Positions 9,205 to 17,422 of a stretch of 64,000 nucleotides of DNA are shown here, piece after piece (the first letter of the stretch is position 1; the number at the start of each line of letters is the position of its first letter). The position numbers and the translations under genes were made by a program. The notes under the pieces were generated by a model that saw only the letters and a list, made by a program, of their open reading frames with translations, ran no database searches and was not told where the DNA came from. The stretch comes from Treponema sp. (GTDB taxonomy: Bacteria; Spirochaetota; Spirochaetia; Treponematales; Breznakiellaceae). The DNA lies in contig WRLF01000010.1 of NCBI GenBank assembly GCA_009777735.1, positions 41,063 to 105,062 of the forward strand. Reading direction: 5' to 3'.

Positions 9205-10026
9205 ATGAAAAAGATAATGCTCTCATTGGCGTTTATAGCGCTATTTTCCGGCTGTCCCGGTCACATCAATGAAAACAGTATTGTTGTTGTTGCCCAAAAA
9301 GCCGGTTTTACAGACACAATTTCCAATATTGAAAAGGCAAGGACCAGGATACCGGACGGAACCTGGAGGAAATTTGATACAGTGACCGAAACTTTTAGAA
9401 ACTTTATGGGTGATAAATACGATTCGGGAATGAGTGCAATTGCCAATATAAGCGTTCGTTCGGAAGCGGAAGCAGTATTTGTCTCAAATGCTTCAGGGGT
9501 AAGCCTCACTTACATAGAAAGAACTATTTTTCAGCCTACTACATTACAGTTACTGATATTTGGCCCTGCATGGAGGCCAATGCAGGGCAGATATCCTATT
9601 GAAATGTGGACAGAACTGCGGGAAAGAACAAACAACGGCATCAGGCTATGGATAACAGGCGGCAATGGCACAGGCGTTGCCCACGGTCAGGCCGACGGCG
9701 ACCTTATCTGGATAGTCGAAAGCGGTTTTTTTGGTGCAGGAGCCGCTTCAGGCTGGGGTTTTAATGTAATGAAGGATTACCATATTGGTGGTGGTGCAAC
9801 TATACACTGCACTCCCAATAGCAGCGATCGTTCGTATGTCATGACCATAACGATCCCACTGGATGATTATTATCATACTGCCGGTGTAATTGCATTTAAT
9901 GCGGATACCAGCGAACTGACTACTGCGATTGCTTTTAACCCTGTTGTTTCAAATCTTCTGAAAACATCAAAATTCTTTAAATCTGACACCTTTACAATGC
10001 ATGACTTTTATGGACGTTCTCAATAA
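9205..10026 (+). CDS. Putative lipoprotein of unknown function
   Basis: This 273-residue protein has a lipoprotein signal MKKIMLSLAFIALFSGC, so Cys17 would be lipidated. I do not recognise the mature domain. It has repeated Gly-rich, aromatic stretches such as IRLWITGGNGTG and GFFGAGAASGWGFN, which suggests a beta-rich exported fold. A clear AAAGGAG ribosome binding site precedes the ATG. The next gene, an FGGY kinase, follows closely, and its longest possible frame would overlap this one by 26 nt. A shared transcript is possible, but no functional link is evident. Confidence 0.7.
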   Translation: MKKIMLSLAFIALFSGCPGHINENSIVVVAQKAGFTDTISNIEKARTRIPDGTWRKFDTVTETFRNFMGDKYDSGMSAIANISVRSEAEAVFVSNASGVSLTYIERTIFQPTTLQLLIFGPAWRPMQGRYPIEMWTELRERTNNGIRLWITGGNGTGVAHGQADGDLIWIVESGFFGAGAASGWGFNVMKDYHIGGGATIHCTPNSSDRSYVMTITIPLDDYYHTAGVIAFNADTSELTTAIAFNPVVSNLLKTSKFFKSDTFTMHDFYGRSQ

Positions 10027-10081
10027 TCCTGCACTGCCGTTTTTAATCGACATAAAACCGTTCTTCGGTTACCATATAACA

Positions 10082-11521
10082 GTGCTGTTAACCATTGACA
10101 TAGGAACATCGGTTTATAAAACCGCCCTCTGGGATTTTGAAGGCAACCGCAAAGCTTTTGCCTCTGTTCCGCTTCCCATCAGCTTGAGTCACGGGCTATG
10201 CCATGAGGCGGACAGTTCTCTATGGCTAAGGGCATTTGCAGATTGCTGCCAAAACCTTGGCGCTGCTTTTCCGCTTGCCGCTGTTGAAGCCGTAGTAATC
10301 AGTGGGAACGGCCCCAGCCTGACCCCGGTATTGGGTCCGCCGGAAGTGAATGCCAAAGGTTTACATCTGCCTGCGGCCCCGGCGCGGCTGTGGCTTGACC
10401 GGCGGGCAGCAGATGCGGCGCAGCAGGTTTCTGCTTTCGTTGGCGGCTTTGTCGATGCAAGTTTTTTCCTGCCCAAGGCGCTGGACATTAAAACCAACGA
10501 ACCACAGTTGTACGAAAAAACACAGTACTTTCTGGGCTGCCCAGAATTTCTTGCTTTTGCACTGACCGGCGAAGCACGAATAGTCTTCCCTTCAGACGGA
10601 TTTGACCGTTGGTTTTGGAATGACTCAGTCCTTGCACACTTTGGATTGGATAAAGAAAAATTTCCCCGGTTCATCCGTCCCGGCGAAACATTCGGCGCTC
10701 TTGCCCCTCAGGCAGCCGCCCGTTTTGGTTTGAAGCCGGGCATCCCGGTTGTTGCAGGCGGCCCCGATTTTTTTGCGGCAATACTGGGCGCCGGTGTGGT
10801 AAATCCGGGGCAAGTCTGTGACCGCGCCGGTACTTCTGAAGGGATAAATGCCTGCACAGAAACCTGTATAACCGACAAACGGCTTATGTGTTACGGTCAT
10901 CCGGTTAAGCCATTCTGGAATCTTTCCGGTATTATTTCCACTACGGGAAAAGCCGTTGAGTGGGCTCGCGATTTTCTGGGACTCACTGCCTACGATGCAT
11001 TTACTGCTCTTGCACAAAATGCACAGGCCGGATCCGGCGGGCTGGTGTTCCTGCCCTACCTTGCCGGAGAGCGTTCTCCGGTCTGGAATCCATCGGCGCG
11101 GGGCGTGCTGCGAGGCTTAACCCTTTCCACCGGTCAGCCAGAATTTGCCCGCTCGGTACTGGAAGGCATCGGTTTTGCCATCCGTGATGTTATCAGTGTA
11201 ATGGAAGAGTCCGGCGCGATTATTGATGCATTACATGTCGCCGGCGCCGCTTCCGCCAGCGGTATATTGAACCAGATAAAAGCGGATATTACCGGAAAGC
11301 CGGTACATGCCCTCCGCCAGAAGGAAGCGGAACTTCTCGGCCTTGCCATCATAGGCGCCTGCGCTCTGAGAAAATACACCTCGTTTACCGAATCGGCTCG
11401 CGCCCTTGTGCACATCGAAAAAACATGGCTGCCCAATGAAAACAATGCTGCGTTATACGATGATTTATTCGGAGAGTACCGGGTGCTGCAAAACGCAATC
11501 CCTAATTTGTCGGACTGGTAA
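10082..11521 (+). CDS. FGGY-family carbohydrate kinase (xylulokinase-like)
   Basis: The protein of about 479 residues begins with the phosphate-binding strand LLTIDIGTSVYKTALWDFEG of FGGY sugar kinases. Further signatures are VAGGPDFFAAILGAG, the C-terminal FLPYLAGERSPVWNPSARG (FGGY signature 2 region) and HVAGAASASGILNQIKAD (adenosine site). It phosphorylates a pentose, pentulose or polyol; the substrate cannot be told from sequence. The frame is open from 10001, but the 27 residues before the GTG at 10082 lack family similarity and overlap the lipoprotein gene. The GTG start is a judgement, since no strong Shine-Dalgarno is visible. Confidence 0.82.
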   Translation: MLLTIDIGTSVYKTALWDFEGNRKAFASVPLPISLSHGLCHEADSSLWLRAFADCCQNLGAAFPLAAVEAVVISGNGPSLTPVLGPPEVNAKGLHLPAAPARLWLDRRAADAAQQVSAFVGGFVDASFFLPKALDIKTNEPQLYEKTQYFLGCPEFLAFALTGEARIVFPSDGFDRWFWNDSVLAHFGLDKEKFPRFIRPGETFGALAPQAAARFGLKPGIPVVAGGPDFFAAILGAGVVNPGQVCDRAGTSEGINACTETCITDKRLMCYGHPVKPFWNLSGIISTTGKAVEWARDFLGLTAYDAFTALAQNAQAGSGGLVFLPYLAGERSPVWNPSARGVLRGLTLSTGQPEFARSVLEGIGFAIRDVISVMEESGAIIDALHVAGAASASGILNQIKADITGKPVHALRQKEAELLGLAIIGACALRKYTSFTESARALVHIEKTWLPNENNAALYDDLFGEYRVLQNAIPNLSDW

Positions 11522-11534
11522 CGAGAGCCCCCTC

Positions 11535-11564
11535 TTGACAAATTATTTTTATTGTGTTTATATA
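11535..11564 (+). promoter_or_regulatory. Strong sigma70-type promoter for the lyase gene
   Basis: TTGACA at 11535-11540 and TATATA at 11559-11564 are separated by 18 nt in an AT-rich spacer. It is located about 150 nt upstream of the PLP-lyase start, which leaves a leader of roughly 140 nt. It is one of the best promoter matches in the window. Confidence 0.6.
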
Positions 11565-11569
11565 CCACC

Positions 11570-11680
11570 ATGGCTTTTGTTATTCATGCCAACTGCTATC
11601 ATTACTCCTATCTTAGCCCCTCTTCCGGCTGATCGTGTGTTGCCGGGTCTCTGAGGGGCCATAATCCGTCGTTTTTTATC
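11570..11680 (+). promoter_or_regulatory. Structured leader of the lyase gene with candidate short ORFs
   Basis: GCCCCTC (11616-11622) pairs with GAGGGGC (11653-11659), and CCGGC (11625-11629) pairs with GCCGG (11642-11646), giving a stem with an internal loop. Six T residues follow at 11672-11677. Two short frames lie here: ATG 11570 to TGA 11632 (20 codons) and ATG 11586 to TGA 11654 (22 codons, ending inside the right arm of the stem). This resembles an attenuation leader, but neither peptide contains tryptophan and only the first includes Tyr codons (TAT at positions 10 and 14, flanking a CAT codon and followed closely by the stem). Confidence 0.35.
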
Positions 11681-11712
11681 TTTCACTAACAATCATTTTT
11701 AAGGAGATTTCT

Positions 11713-13161
11713 ATGTCTAATCTAAAACTATTTTCCGGAGAAAATATTCCTCTGGAGATGCACAAAGTGCGGATGGTGCAAAAAATTAACCTTCTGCCTG
11801 TTGAAAAGCGCTCACAATGCATGAGCGAAGCCGGTTTCAATACTTTTTTATTGAAAAATCTTGATATTTTCCTCGACATGCTGACAGACAGCGGCGTCAA
11901 TGCCATGAGTGAAAATCAATATGCTGCCATGCTGCAGGCGGACGACAGCTATGCGGGGTCGGAGACATTTTACCGGCTGGAAAAAGTTTTGAACGATATG
12001 TTCGGCATGAAGCATTTTCTTCCGGCTCATCAGGGACGGGCATGCGAACATATCATTGCACAGACACTGGTAAAACCCGGATCCGTCGCGTTAATGAACT
12101 ATCACTTCACCACAACAAAAGCGCATATTTGCCGCATGGGCGGCGTCATTGAAGAACTGGTCATTGATGAAGCGTTTAAAATACAAAGCAATGAACCGTT
12201 CAAGGGCAATATGGATATTAACAAGTTGAACGAAGCGATTAAACGGCACGGAAAAGAGAAAATAGCGTTTGTACGCATTGAGGCGGGAACAAACCTTATC
12301 GGAGGACAGCCGGTATCTTTGCGAAACATGCGTGAAGTTTCGAATATTTGCCGCAAGGAAGGCATAAAGCTGGTATTTGACGCAAGCCTTTTAACTGATA
12401 ACCTGTATTTCAACAAGCTGCGAGAAGCGGAATACAAAAATGTTGATCTATTTGAAATAACCCGTGAAATCGGCTCGCTTATGGATATTGTGTATTTTTC
12501 GGCGCGAAAATTGGGCGCTGCCCGCGGCGGCGGCATCCTAACATCAGACGATAAGTTATTCTTTTTCATGCGTGAACTGGTACCATTGTTCGAAGGTTTT
12601 CTGACTTATGGCGGCATGTCGGTGCGAGAAATGGAAGCGATGGCAGTAGGTTTACAGGAGTCTCTGGACATGGACGTAATCAGCCAAACGCCGATTTTTG
12701 TAGAAGCTCTGTGTAATGAATTGCTGGCAAAGGGCATTCCGGTTGTTACACCGCCAGGCGGTCTTGGCTGCCATATCGATGCAAAACAATTCTGCTCGCA
12801 TATACCGCAGTCCGAATACCCCGCCGGCGCACTTGCTGCGGCAGTGTTCATTGCAAGCGGGGTGAGGGGCATGGAACGCGGCACTATCAGCGAGCAGCGC
12901 CTTGACGATGGCAGCGAGCATTTGGCAGACATGGAACTGCTGCGTCTGGCGTTTCCCAAGCGGGTGTTTACCCTGTCGCAGGTCAAGTACATTGCAGATC
13001 GCATAACATGGCTGTTCAGCAACCGCAGCCTCATTGGGGGGTTAGAGTTTGCCGAGGAGCCAAAAGTGCTGCGGTTCTTCTTTGGCCGCTTAAAACCAAA
13101 AGGCGACTGGCCGCAGCAGCTTGTAAGGCAATTCCGTAAGGATTTTGGTGAAAGCTTGTAA
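11713..13161 (+). CDS. Tyrosine phenol-lyase/tryptophanase-family beta-eliminating lyase
   Basis: This is a 482-residue PLP enzyme. Family motifs are DDSYAGSETFY, AHQGRACEHI, NYHFTTTKAH, NLIGGQPVS, the cofactor aspartate in VFDAS, and the Schiff-base lysine in SARKLGA (Lys266). From memory of the two characterised families, the substrate pocket resembles tyrosine phenol-lyase rather than tryptophanase: FTTT (tryptophanase has FDTT), GVRGMERG (Met and Arg of the phenol site) and LRFF (tryptophanase has LRHF). However, the lyase Arg after the cofactor aspartate is Leu here, and the GGHA histidine is replaced (GGLG). It probably splits an aromatic or related amino acid to pyruvate, ammonia and a leaving group. 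An AAGGAG site precedes the ATG. Confidence 0.85.
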   Translation: MSNLKLFSGENIPLEMHKVRMVQKINLLPVEKRSQCMSEAGFNTFLLKNLDIFLDMLTDSGVNAMSENQYAAMLQADDSYAGSETFYRLEKVLNDMFGMKHFLPAHQGRACEHIIAQTLVKPGSVALMNYHFTTTKAHICRMGGVIEELVIDEAFKIQSNEPFKGNMDINKLNEAIKRHGKEKIAFVRIEAGTNLIGGQPVSLRNMREVSNICRKEGIKLVFDASLLTDNLYFNKLREAEYKNVDLFEITREIGSLMDIVYFSARKLGAARGGGILTSDDKLFFFMRELVPLFEGFLTYGGMSVREMEAMAVGLQESLDMDVISQTPIFVEALCNELLAKGIPVVTPPGGLGCHIDAKQFCSHIPQSEYPAGALAAAVFIASGVRGMERGTISEQRLDDGSEHLADMELLRLAFPKRVFTLSQVKYIADRITWLFSNRSLIGGLEFAEEPKVLRFFFGRLKPKGDWPQQLVRQFRKDFGESL

Positions 13162-13185
13162 AAAGCGATATATGCCTAAAAGACT

Positions 13186-13240
13186 CGTGCGGGGCCCGTT
13201 GGCTGGTCTCGCTTGCCCGGGCAGGCGAGACCAGCCAAAA
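13186..13240. repeat. Palindrome with family-b repeat motif
   Basis: GGCTGGTCTCGC (13201-13212) and GCGAGACCAGCC (13225-13236) form a 12-bp perfect stem around a second palindrome, TGCCCGGGCA. The preceding GCGGGGCCCGTTGGC matches the core GCGGGGCCCGTCGGC of the repeats around 29.7 and 31.3 kb. It lies 25-75 nt after the lyase stop, so it could also act as a transcription terminator, though no T run follows directly. Confidence 0.5.
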
Positions 13241-13313
13241 CCCGCCCTAATCATGTAAGGGTATATATTGCCTTATTGGTATAGTATTAGAGCGTTATAG
13301 GTAGAATTAAAAT

Positions 13314-13386
13314 TCGGGGAGGGGGGATTTGAACCCCCGATCTCCAGTTCCCAAAACTGGTGGTTTAGCCGCTAACCAACCCCCCG
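13314..13386 (-). tRNA. tRNA-Pro (anticodon UGG)
   Basis: On the reverse strand the sequence folds into a cloverleaf. The 7-bp acceptor pairs CGGGGGG with CTCCCCG (one G-U). The anticodon stem CCAGT/ACTGG holds the loop TTTGGGA, giving anticodon TGG. The T arm is GGGGG-TTCAAAT-CCCCC and the discriminator base is A. CCA is not encoded. Confidence 0.95.
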
Positions 13387-13436
13387 GAATTGTAATCTTA
13401 CCTGTTTTTTCTTTTTGGATCAATGTATTCGGGCAA

Positions 13437-13883
13437 TTACTGAAAAACCTGTTCTCTGCCCCGCCTTTCCAGAACAGTAAGTGAAATCAGTTCAAGGTAG
13501 ATATAATTATTCTGATAGTCTTCCTTCAGAATACCTGAGGCTTCTACCCAGGAGTCATGTTCGGGATAATGTTCCCGGTTTCTGTCCCACGACACTTCAA
13601 AGCCGATAAAACCGTCATCGCCGCAGCAGTTGGGGCCATTGCGGCCTACAAAATTAAGCAAATTTCCTTCGTGTTCCGATTGAATAAAAATCCCTTCGAT
13701 TTTTATTGTTTTTCCCAGATAGTCCGCACGGTTAATGTATATATTATTAACCTGACCGATAAACATTCTTTCCGTTATTTCAATAACCCTGTTTTGTGAT
13801 CCTTCATTCTCTGCCCTGGTGCAGCCTGCCGTTAAAACCAATAATACCGGAATTATAATGACTGTAACAAAAAATTTACCCAT
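13437..13883 (-). CDS. Lipoprotein resembling the DUF1980 (YcgQ-like) C-terminal domain, in the zinc operon
   Basis: This 148-residue protein has a signal peptide ending LTAGC (Cys21 lipidated). The mature part, with YLGKTIKIEGIFIQ, FVGRNGPNCCGDDG and FIGFEVSWD, resembles the soluble C-terminal domain of DUF1980 proteins, which are linked to metal homeostasis and carry a conserved CC pair. Its ATG at 13881-13883 overlaps the end of the permease gene by 8 nt, so it is the last gene of the znu-type operon. A role in periplasmic zinc handling is an inference from that position and the CC motif. Confidence 0.65.
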   Translation of the reverse strand: MGKFFVTVIIIPVLLVLTAGCTRAENEGSQNRVIEITERMFIGQVNNIYINRADYLGKTIKIEGIFIQSEHEGNLLNFVGRNGPNCCGDDGFIGFEVSWDRNREHYPEHDSWVEASGILKEDYQNNYIYLELISLTVLERRGREQVFQ

Positions 13884-14703
13884 GTTTTCTTCTCCTGATA
13901 ACTTCGAAAAACCAAAACAATACAAAGACAATGATATTAACCCCCACTACGCTTGCGCCGGTGGGTGTTGCGTATAGATAGGAAATTACCACTCCGGTAA
14001 AAAAACACAGTATGGAAATAATCCCGGAACAAATGGTAACGCTTTTGAATTTTTTAAATATCCGCATTGAACTGAGTGCGGGAAAAATAATCAGGGCGGA
14101 AATAAGCATAGCTCCCATCATACGCATCCCCAGCACTATGGTAACAGCGGTCAGAAAGGCAATAAGCATATTGTACAGCCCGGTTTTTACACCCCCGGCT
14201 TTGGCAAATGTTTCGTCAAAAGTGATGGCAAATAATTTGTGGTAAAACAGGATAAACAGAACCATCACAATAATCGACAGGACTATACTTAAATGCACAT
14301 CAGCCCTGTTCATCACCAAAATGCTGCCGAACATTATATTGCAAACATCGGTATTCATTCCCGTGGTCACCGATACAATAATTACGCCGATTGCCAATGA
14401 ACTTGTCGAGACAAGAGCAACTGCGGCATCGCCTTTAATCTTGCTGTTTTCGCTCAGGCGCAGCAGTAAAAATGCGGCGGCAATGACTACCGGAATCGAA
14501 AGGCTTAAGGGGGCCATGCCAAGAGCAGTCGCAATTGCCAGTGAACCAAAGCCGACATTGGAAAGCCCGGTTCCGATCATTGAGTATCGCTTAAGAACCA
14601 GGCTGACCCCAAGCAAGGCTGCGCATATCGAGACAAGTGCGCCGACAATAACTGCATTGACCAGAAACGTGAAACTAAACATTTCTTTTAAAATTTCAAT
14701 CAT
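13876..14703 (-). CDS. znuB: Metal ABC transporter permease (ZnuB type)
   Basis: This 275-residue protein has about eight or nine predicted membrane segments and the ABC-3 permease pattern: VIVGALVSICAALLGVSLVLKRYSMIGTGLSN at the N-terminus, GVKTGLYNMLIAFLTAVTIV in the middle, and MRMMGAMLISALIIFPALSS near the C-terminus. It forms the channel of a zinc or manganese importer. The ATG at 14703 follows GGGGGAT and overlaps the ATPase gene by 8 nt. An upstream in-frame ATG at 14829 lies inside the ATPase gene and adds no membrane sequence, so it was rejected. Confidence 0.88.
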   Translation of the reverse strand: MIEILKEMFSFTFLVNAVIVGALVSICAALLGVSLVLKRYSMIGTGLSNVGFGSLAIATALGMAPLSLSIPVVIAAAFLLLRLSENSKIKGDAAVALVSTSSLAIGVIIVSVTTGMNTDVCNIMFGSILVMNRADVHLSIVLSIIVMVLFILFYHKLFAITFDETFAKAGGVKTGLYNMLIAFLTAVTIVLGMRMMGAMLISALIIFPALSSMRIFKKFKSVTICSGIISILCFFTGVVISYLYATPTGASVVGVNIIVFVLFWFFEVIRRRKHG

Positions 14704-15418
14704 TATTATCCCCCGGTTTGGCAAAAAAATTTCTGCCGATTTCCGACTGCCGGTATGCTTCCATGCTGCCAAAAAAAAGCTGTTTCTTCTGTAAATGCAG
14801 GGCATGGGTAGCGTAGTCTGCAACTTCAATATCGTGGGAAACCATAATAATGGTCATGCCCATTTCGCAGTGTATCTTTTTTAGAAGCAGGTACAGCTCG
14901 GCGCTTATCAGGGGATCGAGGCCGGCGAACGGTTCATCCAGTACAAGGAGTTTTTGTGCTGCGCACAGGGAGCGGGCCAGTAACACCCGCCGCTGCTGCC
15001 CGCCGGACAGTTCACGGAAACAGCGGTTTTTCAGGTCAGCAATGCCCAACTGACGCAGGCGTTCTTCTGCATGGTGTTTTTCTGCCGGTGTATAAAAAGG
15101 CCGCAGACCCATTTTTCCCAGGTTGCCCGACAGCGCTATTTCAAACACGCCGGCGGGAAAATCTTTTTTTTGTATGGCTTCCTGGGAAAGATACCCAATG
15201 CCGGTTTGCCCCAACGCAGGGCTGAAAATTATATTCCCTTCCATTGGAGTTAACAGCCGCAATAAGCCCCGCAGCAGCGTCGTTTTGCCGGAGCCGTTTT
15301 CACCGGTAATACAGAGGAAGTCTCCGGTCTGTATGGTAAAATTCAAGCCCCGTGCAATGATATGCCCGTCATATCCAAATGAAGCATCCCGGCAGCTTAC
15401 CAGCATAGTATCACTCAT
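14696..15418 (-). CDS. znuC: Metal ABC transporter ATP-binding protein (ZnuC type)
   Basis: This is a 240-residue ABC ATPase. Walker A is GENGSGKTT (about residues 39-47), the Q loop is YLSQE, the signature is RELSGGQQRR, Walker B is LLVLDEPFAG and the switch histidine is in MVSHD. It powers the permease encoded next. The start overlaps the stop of the binding-protein gene (TAATG), so translation is coupled. Confidence 0.92.
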   Translation of the reverse strand: MSDTMLVSCRDASFGYDGHIIARGLNFTIQTGDFLCITGENGSGKTTLLRGLLRLLTPMEGNIIFSPALGQTGIGYLSQEAIQKKDFPAGVFEIALSGNLGKMGLRPFYTPAEKHHAEERLRQLGIADLKNRCFRELSGGQQRRVLLARSLCAAQKLLVLDEPFAGLDPLISAELYLLLKKIHCEMGMTIIMVSHDIEVADYATHALHLQKKQLFFGSMEAYRQSEIGRNFFAKPGDNND

Positions 15419-16377
15419 TAATATAGTGCCTCACGTAAATTATCAACATTACGGTGCATTATTTCAAGAAAGCCCAGACCTGCGTCAAAATCCCGCCTGG
15501 TAATATTGTGTGCCGAATGGAGCAGTAATTTTTGTGCTCCGGTTTCCCCGCTGATGGTATCGGCCATCCGTTCGTTGGAAAGCTCAATGTGGAATATAAC
15601 GGGGATTTGCTCTTCTCTGATTTTATTGATGAGAAAAGCGACAGTAGCCACACTCGGTTCCGTTTGTGTGGAACAGCCGGGGAAAGCGGCAAAATACTCA
15701 AGGCCGTAGGCATGGGCAAAATAGCGGAAGGGGAAACGGTCGCCGAAAACAACTGTCCGCCGTTGTGCTCCGGCGATAACCGCTTCAAAAGCGGCGTCCA
15801 GCTCCTGCAGTGCTTCTATGTACGCTGCTGCGTTATTCCGGTAAAAATCGGCATTTACGCTGTCAGCTTCGCACAGTATTTCCGTTATCGCTTGAATTAT
15901 CGCCATTGCGTTTCTGGGCGAAGTCCACACATGCTCGTCAAAGACAATTTCATGGTCATGGTCATCGTCGTGATCATCATGATCGTGATCTTCCATACCT
16001 TCGACTATTTCTTCTTCAAGTCTTTCAACCATATCCATCAAGGTAAGAATTTTCATAGTGTCCGTGTCCATTGATTCAAGAATACGGGCAACCCACTCAT
16101 CAGACTCACCGCCAATGTAGATAAAAACATCAGTGTTTTGAATGGTGATAATATCCCTGGGTGAAGGCTCAAATGAATGGCTTTCCGAACCGGGCGGCAG
16201 CAGCATGGTCAGGTTTACCCTGTCCCCCGCAATGTTCCGGACAAAATCATACGGCGCGAAAATAGTAGTGGTTACATGTATCCTGTCGTCTTCGCTGCGC
16301 ATAACGGCACGCCTGTCTTCCCGGCACCCGGCAAAGCAGGCCATGCTAATGGCGAGTAGTAATATAAATTTCTTCAT
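15418..16377 (-). CDS. znuA: Zinc-type ABC transporter substrate-binding lipoprotein (ZnuA/TroA type)
   Basis: This 319-residue lipoprotein has a signal ending CFAGC (Cys18). It has the cluster A-I fold signatures TTTIFAPYDFVRNIAGDRV and LLPPGSESHSFEPSPRDI (first metal histidine). A histidine/aspartate-rich loop DHDHDDHDDDHDHE at about residues 132-145 is typical of zinc-specific binding proteins. The later FDEHVWTSPRNA histidine and HIELSNERMADTIS complete the site. The His-rich loop points to zinc rather than manganese. It is the first gene of a four-gene operon. No Zur box was recognised upstream. Confidence 0.9.
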   Translation of the reverse strand: MKKFILLLAISMACFAGCREDRRAVMRSEDDRIHVTTTIFAPYDFVRNIAGDRVNLTMLLPPGSESHSFEPSPRDIITIQNTDVFIYIGGESDEWVARILESMDTDTMKILTLMDMVERLEEEIVEGMEDHDHDDHDDDHDHEIVFDEHVWTSPRNAMAIIQAITEILCEADSVNADFYRNNAAAYIEALQELDAAFEAVIAGAQRRTVVFGDRFPFRYFAHAYGLEYFAAFPGCSTQTEPSVATVAFLINKIREEQIPVIFHIELSNERMADTISGETGAQKLLLHSAHNITRRDFDAGLGFLEIMHRNVDNLREALY

Positions 16378-16401
16378 GTAGTATGTATATTAAATTATGG
16401 G

Positions 16402-17100
16402 TCAATACTCAATATGATCCAGGAATAAGTGATCTTTTATTTCTTTTGATGCCGTAAAATATACGGTTACCAACTGGCCTGCCGAAAGTACCGGAATCCG
16501 CCACCGCACCCTAATATAGATAGGGGGGATAGTTTCATCGTCTGTATTATCAAAATGGAATCGGTAAAGTATCCCATCCTGGGACTCAAATCGTACTATT
16601 GCCCGGAATTGCCGGTCATCATCGTCTTCCTGTGTGAAAAGAGCATCGTCTTTATAATCAACGGCACTGATTTCCGTATATAAAGATCTGTTGACGCCGG
16701 ATGAAGTATTGACAGATGATTTTACCAGGCCGATTCCGCTTTCTGTGGTTACGGTGTAATCAATATCATCGAGAATCCGCGTATCATTGATGTTGCCTTT
16801 GGTCGCGGTGAAATAAATGACGGCTGTCCGGCCGGGAGACGGAGGGGCTATTGATACGGGGGCTCTTACGTCCAGCCTGGTATTGCGGTCAGCACTGATA
16901 AAATTAAAAATCTGGCCGTTTTGAGACACAAATTCAACTACGGCTTTAAACCTTCTTACCGCCCGTCTTGCCGCCTGTTCTTCGTTCAGCCAGTAATCAA
17001 AGGGATCTATGGCAGTGTAACTGTCCCTGTTAACAGCCTGGCTAAAAACCGGTATCGAAAAAATACAAAAACAAACAGCAAATCCTATGAGCTTTTTCAT
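16402..17100 (-). CDS. Exported protein with two internal repeats, unknown function
   Basis: This 232-residue protein has a signal peptide MKKLIGFAVCFCIFSIPVFSQ. The mature part contains two similar halves. The first has RFKAVVEFVSQNGQIFNF followed by RTAVIYFTATKG and ILDDIDY. The second has QFRAIVRFESQDGILYRF followed by QLVTVYFTASKE and FLDHIEY. It is thus a duplicated beta-rich domain of about 75 residues. The ATG at 17100 follows GAGAGGAAAC; an ATG four codons upstream has no such site. The stop lies 24 nt upstream of the znuA-type start codon on the same strand, so the transporter operon could be read from the same promoter. Confidence 0.7.
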   Translation of the reverse strand: MKKLIGFAVCFCIFSIPVFSQAVNRDSYTAIDPFDYWLNEEQAARRAVRRFKAVVEFVSQNGQIFNFISADRNTRLDVRAPVSIAPPSPGRTAVIYFTATKGNINDTRILDDIDYTVTTESGIGLVKSSVNTSSGVNRSLYTEISAVDYKDDALFTQEDDDDRQFRAIVRFESQDGILYRFHFDNTDDETIPPIYIRVRWRIPVLSAGQLVTVYFTASKEIKDHLFLDHIEY

Positions 17101-17224
17101 GTTTCCTCTCAATATTATAAAGTACTCTATTTATAATAAAAAAACAATGCAACCCTTGGGTTACACGACCCCCCTATAACAGCAATGTACGCCTAATAAT
17201 TATACTTAAGCGTGGCACACTAGG

Positions 17225-17417
17225 CCGTCAGAGGGCGGCAGGCAGGGCGGGCATGACTTTTGCGACAGCGAGAAAAGTGGGTAACCAACCCCGACCATTG
17301 TGTCGGCTTGCCTGACCCTAAAAAACTAATTATAAATTTAAAAGGTCAGGCAAACAATGGCGTGTTTAAATATTTTGGAGCAAAGGAATGCCCGCCCTGC
17401 CTGCCGCCCTCTGACGG
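17225..17417 (+). repeat. Family-a GC-armed repeat, copy 1 (193 bp)
   Basis: Terminal arms of 30 bp at 17225-17254 and 17388-17417 are perfectly complementary. The core starts ATGACTTTTGCGACAGCGAG and contains two inner inverted repeats: ACTTTT...AAAAGT, and CCATTGTG...TTGCCTGACC with GGTCAGGCAA...ACAATGG. Two further copies lie at 27450-27656 and 30851-31046. The copy ends 6 nt from the hflX stop. No open frame of note is present. The flanking DNA from 17101 to 17224 shows only AT-rich sequence. Confidence 0.85.
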
Positions 17418-17422
17418 GTTTG

